Below are positions 1 to 5,121 of a DNA stretch of 6,551 nucleotides, one piece after another. Numbering within the stretch: position 1 is the first letter of the stretch; each line of letters opens with the position of its first letter. The position numbers were made by a program, and so were the translations under genes. The DNA is from Candidatus Latescibacterota bacterium (GTDB taxonomy: Bacteria > Latescibacterota > UBA2968 > UBA8231): positions 1-6,551 of the forward strand of contig DPVW01000046.1 in assembly GCA_003529325.1 (NCBI GenBank), in the 5' to 3' direction. The notes under the pieces were generated by a model. The model did not search any database and was not told the DNA's origin. It saw only the letters and a list, made by a program, of their open reading frames with translations.

Positions 1-129
1 CAATTCGAAGTTGGCGATCTCGGCTACGTTGAGAAGGGGACCGGGACGACGATCGTCGTGCAGGAGCGCGCCTACATCCTGCATTTCACCCAACCCGCGT
101 GGCAGGAGGTGAGGCAGGATGACGAGTGA
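1..129 (+). CDS. C-terminal part of a cupin-like protein (5' end outside window)
   Basis: This is an open frame running in from the left edge and ending at TGA 127-129; only the last 42 residues are visible. The fragment has the rhythm of the second half of a cupin barrel: a Phe-x-x-Gly-Asp step near the left edge, a Lys-Gly-Thr-Gly-Thr turn followed by a Val-rich strand, then an Arg-Ala-Tyr-Ile-Leu-His strand and a Pro. This matches the GD...GT...Y-x-L pattern of small single-domain cupins. Metal-binding residues of the first cupin motif would lie upstream and cannot be checked. Its end overlaps the start of the next gene by 11 bases, so the two are probably translated together. The fold call is by pattern only; the substrate or ligand is unknown. 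Another beta-rich protein is possible. Confidence 0.55.
   Translation, partial: QFEVGDLGYVEKGTGTTIVVQERAYILHFTQPAWQEVRQDDE
104..110 (+). promoter_or_regulatory. Strong ribosome binding site for the gene starting at 119
   Basis: The sequence AGGAGGT lies eight bases before ATG 119, a near-perfect Shine-Dalgarno match at good spacing. It sits inside the end of the cupin-like gene and fixes the start of the downstream gene. Confidence 0.8.
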
Positions 130-889
130 GTGGAGACTGGCCCTCGAGCAGGACAGCAACTTGGCGCCAAGACACGGCAGCGCGACCGAGGTGGCTGACG
201 CCGTGCGACGCGGGGCTGATCTCAGGGTTTATCTGACGACTTCGACATACGAGGAAACGCTCTATTTTCAACAGACCTACGCCGGAGAGGGTGATGACGT
301 GTTTGCCGGCCTGATGAGCCACCATCACTCATACGTGTGGGACGGAAAACCGTTTGACGAGCCGTACGTCAGTCTGTTCAAATACGACGCCATGGGGAGC
401 CTGTCTCAGGTCAAATGGTTGCTGGGAGATCGGGCATATGACACGAGCGCTCGCGGTGCCTACGGCGTCTATCGCTGGTTCGTCTGCGACCGCTGGCGAC
501 TGGCCTACGAACATGACAAGGAGGGGAATTGTCTCGCCGGCAGCATCGACGATCTGATGGAGTCGGTTCGCGCCGGGCTGTCAATTCGCGTTGGTGTGCG
601 CCAGTTGTTCGGGCTCAATGAGGACAACGTCAGTGGCCCCGGGCATCTCTGTTTCATGACCACCATGCAGCCGATAATTCAGGACGGTCACGTGTTGTCG
701 AACTGCGACTTCGTTCTCGTGGGGGCGCCACAGTGGCCCTTCGAGTGGTCAGATGGCCTGCACATGGCGGTCATGCAACTCTCGACTGCAGGAGAGTTCG
801 CCTGCTTCCTCGCTGAACCCGGCAAACTGCCGTTCCAGCGACACATGAGGCGGCGCGCCATGCAATGGATGGTGACCGACCAAGCCTGA
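119..889 (+). CDS. Uncharacterised 256-residue protein made of two tandem copies of one domain
   Basis: I do not recognise this family. ATG 119 is supported by a strong ribosome binding site and the gene ends at TGA 887-889. The protein is an internal duplication. Residues 5-37 align without gaps to residues 126-158 (offset 121), sharing the Trp-Arg-Leu-Ala start (5-8 and 126-129), Glu10/131, Asp12/133, Gly-Ser (20-21 and 141-142), Val-Arg (29-30 and 150-151), Gly32/153 and Arg-Val (36-37 and 157-158). The two copies also end alike, with a Trp-x-Val-x-Asp motif at 120-124 and 250-254. Copy 1 spans about 4-124 and copy 2 about 125-254. Each has alternating hydrophobic stretches suggesting beta strands around a helix. 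The first copy carries a His triplet (68-70). No signal peptide or membrane helix is visible, so it is probably cytosolic. Coupling to the cupin-like gene suggests a shared job, which is unknown. A terminator follows. Confidence 0.85.
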   Translation: MTSEWRLALEQDSNLAPRHGSATEVADAVRRGADLRVYLTTSTYEETLYFQQTYAGEGDDVFAGLMSHHHSYVWDGKPFDEPYVSLFKYDAMGSLSQVKWLLGDRAYDTSARGAYGVYRWFVCDRWRLAYEHDKEGNCLAGSIDDLMESVRAGLSIRVGVRQLFGLNEDNVSGPGHLCFMTTMQPIIQDGHVLSNCDFVLVGAPQWPFEWSDGLHMAVMQLSTAGEFACFLAEPGKLPFQRHMRRRAMQWMVTDQA

Positions 890-915
890 GAGCCAATCAG
901 TGGCACTCAGTTTTT
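886..915 (+). terminator. Factor-independent terminator after the duplicated-domain gene
   Basis: CTGAGAGCCA (886-895) pairs with TGGCACTCAG (901-910) over ten positions with one A-A mismatch, around the five-base loop ATCAG, and is followed by TTTTT (911-915). The hairpin begins within the codons at the end of the 119-889 gene, and its right arm and T tract cover the stop codon region of the convergent gene ending at 907. Only the + direction has a T tract after the stem, so it should end + strand transcripts. It does not look effective for the opposing operon. Confidence 0.72.
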
Positions 916-1740
916 CAGAGCTGCCAGCCGCTCCGGAGCGCGTCCAATGAACTTCAGGGTCTCCAGATTCGCCAGCAGACCGATCGGTTCAAAAACGAAC
1001 TCGCCGGGATAGTTCATGGCGGCCAGCGTTTCGAAGATTTCGCGCCACTGAATCTCGTCACCCTCAATCAGCGGGGGATGGTGGCCGGTGCCGTCCCTGT
1101 ACCCTTGCAGGTGGATGTGACGGAGGTGGCGTCCGATCTGTTCAATCGTCGCCCTCGCCCGGCCAGGGACGGCCATCGGATTGATGCCGTCAGCATCATA
1201 CTCGTGGGCCACGTCCAGGATCATGCCAACCTTCGGGTGATCAAAGCGATCGAGGAATTTGACGCGATCCTCAACCTGTAGCTGCGCGCGGTTGAAGTTC
1301 TCTATCGCAATCACCGCATCCGTTCCTTCGATGTGCGCTGCCAGTTCCCGGTAACTCTTCTCCACAGTCTCATTGGTCACCATGGCGTGGCAGCACCAGA
1401 ATGTGCCGCCGAGCTCGAGCATGGTATCGATCTGCCGACGACACACGTCGACCCGCTCCAGACGCTGGGCCTCGGTCTCAATGCCTTCGAAAGTCGTCAT
1501 GTAGGCATGATAAGCGACGACCTCGACACCGACCCTGCGGCAGGTTTCGTCGATAAACCGCATGGCGCGAATGTCACTCAGATCGTACTGATCCGGACTC
1601 TCGACGATCTCGATGCGGCGGATACCCTCGTCAACAAGCTCCTGCAGCGCCTCTTCTCCAAAAGGGCGATAGCCCTGGAAGACGAGAGTGGAGATCGACA
1701 TCCGTTCTTGAATCTTTTCTGCCGTATAGTACTCGCTCAT
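907..1740 (-). CDS. Sugar phosphate isomerase/epimerase, xylose isomerase-like TIM barrel
   Basis: This 277-residue protein belongs to the AP endonuclease 2/xylose isomerase-like TIM-barrel superfamily (Pfam PF01261), at its usual length of 260-300. The barrel can be followed through Arg-Ile-Glu-Ile (42-45), Val-Val-Ala-Tyr-His (74-78), Ala-Ile-Glu-Asn-Phe (145-149), Met-Ile-Leu-Asp-Val-Ala-His (173-179), His-Ile-His-Leu (208-211) and Phe-Val-Phe-Glu-Pro (248-252). Likely metal ligands are Glu147, Asp176, His210 and Glu251, with His179 nearby, the set expected of ketose epimerases and isomerases that use a divalent metal. It is the third gene of the minus-strand operon, 15 bases after the kinase stop, so it probably interconverts the kinase's sugar substrate or product. 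Family members also include inosose dehydratases and hydroxypyruvate isomerases, so the substrate is open. The start is fixed by AAGGAG; an internal Met at 14 is less likely. Confidence 0.85.
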   Translation of the reverse strand: MSEYYTAEKIQERMSISTLVFQGYRPFGEEALQELVDEGIRRIEIVESPDQYDLSDIRAMRFIDETCRRVGVEVVAYHAYMTTFEGIETEAQRLERVDVCRRQIDTMLELGGTFWCCHAMVTNETVEKSYRELAAHIEGTDAVIAIENFNRAQLQVEDRVKFLDRFDHPKVGMILDVAHEYDADGINPMAVPGRARATIEQIGRHLRHIHLQGYRDGTGHHPPLIEGDEIQWREIFETLAAMNYPGEFVFEPIGLLANLETLKFIGRAPERLAALKN

Positions 1741-1745
1741 GCGCG

Positions 1746-1751
1746 CTCCTT
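1746..1751 (-). promoter_or_regulatory. Ribosome binding site of the 1740-907 isomerase gene
   Basis: Read on the minus strand, AAGGAG lies five bases before the ATG at 1740-1738, within the 15-base gap after the kinase stop codon. It decides in favour of this start over the internal Met 13 codons later. Confidence 0.75.
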
Positions 1752-1755
1752 GTGG

Positions 1756-3267
1756 TTACAGCCCAGCTCTCAGTGAACGTAGGCTCCCGTACGTTGCCTT
1801 ATAGGTCTCGTAAGAAGATTGGTAAGCCGCGTGAGCTGTGGCGTCAGGTTCGACAACTCGCGCCACCTTGACCATGTCATCAACGGCGCTCAACACATCC
1901 GGATTGAGACCGGCGCCGACGGAGGCGAGGATGGCGCAACCGAGCAACGGTGCATCACCCATTGCGGTGAGCGTTAGTGGCAGCTTGGAGACATCAGCAT
2001 GAATCTGCAGCCACAGGTCCGAACGAGTCGCACCGCCCGCGACGACGATACGCTCCGGTTCAAAACCGTTGTCGCGCATCGTTTCGAGAATCAGCTCGCT
2101 GCCGAAAGCGACGCCTTCGATGGCCGCGCGAAACAGGTGGGCGCGGCCGTGTTTCAGGGTGAGCCCGTGCATGGCTCCGCGCGAATGGGGATCGGTGTGT
2201 GGGGTTCGATTTCCCTGGAAGTGCTCCTGAACGATCAGGCCTTCCGATCCGGGTGGCAGCTGGGCTGCATCGTCGTTGAGCTCTTCGTAATCGGCTACGC
2301 CATACAGGTTCTTGAGCCAGTTGACGACCGAACCAGTCGAGGTCTGCCCCCCCTCGACGACATGTGAGCCCGGCAGGAGCCCATCACAATAGGTTCCCCA
2401 GATACCGGGGGCGTGAAAGGGAGTTTTGCTGAGGCCAAGTTGCAGGTGGGACGACCCTGTGATGAAGGCGAGGGATCCGGGTTGTACCACTCCAAGTCCA
2501 ATCATGCCGATGAAGGCGTCAGCGCCGCCTTGTACGACAGGAAGCTCTGCAGGCAGACGGAGATGCTCCGCAGCCTGCGCTGTCAGACCTCCGATGACGT
2601 CGCCGAGATCGAGGATCTCAGCTGGCCACTTCGCCGCCAGGGCGCTGAGGCCGAGTTTTTCAAGCAGGCTCTCCGGCACACCAGTTCGGCTGCGGTCGAA
2701 ATGCCAGCGCACGGAGGCGTTGTTGATGCTGGCAACCCAGCGACCGGTGAGGTGGTAGTTGATGAAATCCTGGAACTCGCAGATTACAGCTGCCCGCTCG
2801 AAGATCTCCGGCTCGTTTTCGGCAAGCCACAGCGCCTTCGGGATCATCCATTCTGCTGAAACCGGCCCGTGGCCGTCGCCGTTGACGCGCAGCGCCGCGT
2901 CTCCGGCTGCCACGACCTTTTCGGTTTGAGGCGCGGATCGCACATCCATCCAGATCAGGCAGGGCCGCAGCGGCTGTCCGGCCTCATCGAGGGCGACCAC
3001 ACTGCAACAGGTGGTGTCAACGGCCATGGCAGCAATCTGCTCGGGCCGAACGCCCGATTGATCCACCGCTGCGCGCACGGATTCACCGAGTGCCTGCCAC
3101 CAGTCCCGCGGGTCCTGCTCAGCCCAGGCCGGATTCGGGAAGCTGGTATCGTACGGCGTTGAAGCCGATGCAAGCAGGGTGCCATGCAAGTCAAAAACGC
3201 CCGCCCGCAGGCTCTCGGTGCCGCCATCGACGCCGAGCAGGCAAAGGTCATCGCTACGAGATGGCAT
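1756..3267 (-). CDS. FGGY-family carbohydrate kinase
   Basis: This 503-residue protein is an ATP-dependent sugar kinase of the FGGY family (xylulokinase/ribulokinase type) and has the usual length. The N-terminal actin-like domain opens with the phosphate-binding Gly-Val-Asp-Gly-Gly-Thr-Glu-Ser (12-19), followed by Trp-Met-Asp-Val-Arg-Ser (106-111). Asp250 in Gly-Gly-Ala-Asp-Ala is the likely catalytic base. The C-terminal domain shows Gly-Asn-Arg-Thr-Pro (352-356), an Arg-Gly pair (363-364), the Arg-Ala-x-x-Glu-Gly helix (380-385) and the nucleotide-binding Ala-Gly-Gly-Ala-Thr-Arg-Ser (410-416). ATG 3267 lies just before the first strand, with GGAAG upstream as a weak binding site. It overlaps the end of the enolase-superfamily gene by 14 bases, so translational coupling is likely. 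The Gly-Thr-Glu-Ser form of the first motif resembles ribulokinases, but the substrate (ketopentose, tetrose, polyol or other) cannot be assigned. Confidence 0.92.
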   Translation of the reverse strand: MPSRSDDLCLLGVDGGTESLRAGVFDLHGTLLASASTPYDTSFPNPAWAEQDPRDWWQALGESVRAAVDQSGVRPEQIAAMAVDTTCCSVVALDEAGQPLRPCLIWMDVRSAPQTEKVVAAGDAALRVNGDGHGPVSAEWMIPKALWLAENEPEIFERAAVICEFQDFINYHLTGRWVASINNASVRWHFDRSRTGVPESLLEKLGLSALAAKWPAEILDLGDVIGGLTAQAAEHLRLPAELPVVQGGADAFIGMIGLGVVQPGSLAFITGSSHLQLGLSKTPFHAPGIWGTYCDGLLPGSHVVEGGQTSTGSVVNWLKNLYGVADYEELNDDAAQLPPGSEGLIVQEHFQGNRTPHTDPHSRGAMHGLTLKHGRAHLFRAAIEGVAFGSELILETMRDNGFEPERIVVAGGATRSDLWLQIHADVSKLPLTLTAMGDAPLLGCAILASVGAGLNPDVLSAVDDMVKVARVVEPDATAHAAYQSSYETYKATYGSLRSLRAGL

Positions 3268-4363
3268 ACTCTTCCAACAGTTCGGGTTTGATCGCCGTGC
3301 TGGCACCGGGAGTTTCAGGCACAAGGAGATAGCCATCCTCGAAACGGGCAGGTTCCACGAAGATGTCGCGAATCCAGGGGATCGACTCCACCATCCAGCA
3401 ATGCGGTGTCGCCGCGGCGAGGTGCTGATCAATCTGCAGCATGGTCCAGCCAGCCGGTACGACTCGTTTGCCTGCTGTTCGAGCCAGTGCTGCCACCTCG
3501 AGCCATCGGGACAAGCCGCCAAGTTTCATGTCCGAAGGCTGGACGATGTCAAGCGCGCCAGCGTCGAGCATGTCGCGGATCATCAGCGGCTCGTAGAGAT
3601 TTTCGCCATGCAGCAGTGGCGTATCGATACGGCTCGCCAGTTCAGCGTGGCCCCGCACATCAAACGGATAGAGTGGTTCTTCCAGCCAGGCGACATCAAA
3701 ATCGGCCAGTGCCGGCGCGCACTGCAAGGCCGTCTGGAGATCCCAGCGATTGTTCACATCGGTAGCGATCATAATGTCATCGCCAAGGGCAGTGCGGACT
3801 GCTTCCAGACGGCGCAGATCTTCAGAGAAATCCGCTGAGCCGATCTTGACTTTGACGCCGCGGAATCCTTCATCAACTGACCGCTTCACGTTTTCGAGCA
3901 GTTCGTCGAGGGCGTAACCGAGCCAGCCGCCGTTGGTATCGTAACACAATATGCGGTCGCGACAGCGCCCACCCAGCAGCATCCAGAGCGGCACATCAGC
4001 CGCTCTGGCCATCAAGTCCCAGGCGGCGACCTCCGGTGAGCTGACTCCCTGAATCGCCGGGCCATTCAGCCCGGTGTGGTGGCGCTGCAGATACAGCTCT
4101 GACCACCATTGGCGATGGCAGCTCGCGTCGCGACCCGTGAGCTCGGGAAGAATCGCGCCATCAATAAAATGTTTGAGTGACGCCATGGCGGCGCCGAAAC
4201 CGCACTGATAGCCCCACCCCGAAAGGCCGGATGCAGAGACGAGCTCTACAGCGAGGACGTCCCAGGATTCAAGAGTACTCTGAGAGTCGACGCGCAAATG
4301 GGGCACGGGGACGCGCAGCAGATAGCTGCGGGCTGTTTCAATTGTCTGGGTGTCAGTCGACAT
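3254..4363 (-). CDS. Enolase-superfamily protein, mandelate racemase/muconate lactonizing enzyme-like
   Basis: This 369-residue protein has the usual length and order of the enolase superfamily: an N-terminal capping domain (about 10-135), then a TIM barrel. The magnesium ligands are visible as Asp202 (Ala-Thr-Asp-Val-Asn), Glu228 (Trp-Leu-Glu-Glu-Pro) and Glu254 (His-Gly-Glu-Asn). The acid/base Lys-Val-Lys motif is at 171-173. The protein ends with the typical Asp-Gly-Tyr-Leu-x-Val-Pro-x-x-Pro-Gly (343-353). Members abstract the proton next to a carboxylate and mostly dehydrate or epimerise sugar acids. The position usually held by the barrel-6 Asp or Lys is Ser277 (Gln-Pro-Ser-Asp-Met), and that of the barrel-7 His is Ala304 (Val-Pro-Ala-Gly-Trp), so the reaction may be unusual. 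It is first in the minus-strand operon. ATG 4363 has no clear ribosome binding site, so translation may start weakly. Confidence 0.9.
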   Translation of the reverse strand: MSTDTQTIETARSYLLRVPVPHLRVDSQSTLESWDVLAVELVSASGLSGWGYQCGFGAAMASLKHFIDGAILPELTGRDASCHRQWWSELYLQRHHTGLNGPAIQGVSSPEVAAWDLMARAADVPLWMLLGGRCRDRILCYDTNGGWLGYALDELLENVKRSVDEGFRGVKVKIGSADFSEDLRRLEAVRTALGDDIMIATDVNNRWDLQTALQCAPALADFDVAWLEEPLYPFDVRGHAELASRIDTPLLHGENLYEPLMIRDMLDAGALDIVQPSDMKLGGLSRWLEVAALARTAGKRVVPAGWTMLQIDQHLAAATPHCWMVESIPWIRDIFVEPARFEDGYLLVPETPGASTAIKPELLEEYAIS

Positions 4364-4443
4364 GAGAGGTTGAAAAGTGGACTACTGAGCGATTCAAGTC
4401 GAGTTTCTTGGACACATAGTTTGGGTCGCAAATCGGATCATCA
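4364..4443. promoter_or_regulatory. Divergent control region between the two catabolic operons
   Basis: These 80 bases separate two divergent start codons and must hold the promoters of both operons unless one lies inside a gene. It is somewhat richer in A and T than its surroundings. I see no convincing -35/-10 pair; CATAGT (4415-4420) is the nearest thing to a + strand -10 box. Two imperfect palindromes could be an operator: CGATTCAAGTCG (4390-4401, four of six pairs) and the CAAG...CTTG arms (4395-4398 and 4407-4410). Neither is strong. A shared regulator site is expected from the layout, but the regulator gene is not in the window. Confidence 0.4.
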
Positions 4444-5118
4444 ATGGAAATTATCCTGAACAGCAAGTTCTTCGCAGAGTTGCCACCGGCGCAACTGGGT
4501 ACGAAAGTGAAGTCACTCGGACATGACGGGCTCGACCTGTGCGTGCGTCTCGGTCATCCGGTGCATCCGGGCAACGTCATTGGATACTTCCGTTTTGCCG
4601 AAGGGGATGACGACTGGAAAACGCTGGACCGGGCGCGCCGTGATCTTGAAAAGTTTGGTTTCCACAGTGAGAAACATGGAGTCAAGTGCTGTTACTATAC
4701 TCACTGCGGCCTGTGCATCGGCTCGAACTGCGCCGGCCTCATGCATTTGATCCAGGGATTCGATCCGGCACATGTGGGAGCTTACCCCGATTTTGGTCAC
4801 ATGGCCCTGGAGGGAGAAGATATCGCCATGGGCCTGGCGATGCTCCGTGATCACTTGTGCGTCGTTGGTATCAAGGATGGACTGCAGGCGAATGCGCCCG
4901 GTGAGGCGCCACCGTACCAACCGAAATTCGCAAAGCTCGGTGAGGGCAGCGTCCAGTGGCTCGATGCTCTGAGAGTTCTGCGGGATAGGCACTTCAGCGG
5001 CCCCTTTTCCGTACAGACCGAGTACGGCATGAACGCCGGGGAGCCCGCTCTTGAGAGGATTGCTTGTGAGGACGCGGCGTACCTGCGACAACTCGCCGCC
5101 AGCCAGGGGGCTGACTGA
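4444..5118 (+). CDS. Shortened sugar phosphate isomerase/epimerase (TIM barrel, probable internal deletion)
   Basis: The 224-residue product belongs to the xylose isomerase-like TIM-barrel superfamily (PF01261) but is about 50 residues short. Barrel strands are seen at Gly-Leu-Asp-Leu-Cys-Val-Arg (29-35), Lys-Cys-Cys-Tyr-Tyr-Thr-His (81-87), Val-Gly-Ala-Tyr-Pro-Asp-Phe-Gly-His (111-119), Val-Val-Gly-Ile-Lys-Asp (140-145) and Phe-Ser-Val-Gln-Thr-Glu-Tyr (188-194). Likely metal or active-site residues are Asp116, His119 and Glu193. As I recall close relatives, Gly-His-Pro-Val-x-Pro-x-Asn-Val (37-45) is followed by strands 2 and 3 before the Gly-Tyr-Phe-Arg-Phe segment that begins here at residue 47, so one or two barrel strands are missing without loss of frame. 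The product may be inactive, or the gap may be an assembly or strain-specific deletion. It shares its operon with the transporter and is unrelated in close sequence to the 1740-907 enzyme. ATG 4444 has only a weak upstream GGA. Confidence 0.8.
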   Translation: MEIILNSKFFAELPPAQLGTKVKSLGHDGLDLCVRLGHPVHPGNVIGYFRFAEGDDDWKTLDRARRDLEKFGFHSEKHGVKCCYYTHCGLCIGSNCAGLMHLIQGFDPAHVGAYPDFGHMALEGEDIAMGLAMLRDHLCVVGIKDGLQANAPGEAPPYQPKFAKLGEGSVQWLDALRVLRDRHFSGPFSVQTEYGMNAGEPALERIACEDAAYLRQLAASQGAD

Positions 5119-5121
5119 CCT

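Noticed and set aside
2413..2859. Plus-strand open frame of 148 codons inside the kinase gene
   Set aside because: It is a shadow of the FGGY kinase coding sequence with no protein-like pattern of its own.
3268..3522. N-terminal extension of the kinase reading frame up to 3522 (85 extra residues)
   Set aside because: This stretch is fully inside the coding region of the enolase-superfamily gene in another frame, its residues are not kinase-like, and the FGGY motif starts 12 residues after ATG 3267.
3179..3838. Long + strand open frame (219 codons) over the enolase-superfamily and kinase genes
   Set aside because: It is antisense to two strongly supported genes, with no ribosome binding site or family motif.
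5116..5118. TGA read as an amino acid throughout this genome
   Set aside because: Three other complete or partial genes here end in TGA at sensible positions and none has an internal TGA, so the standard code applies; only local readthrough remains possible.
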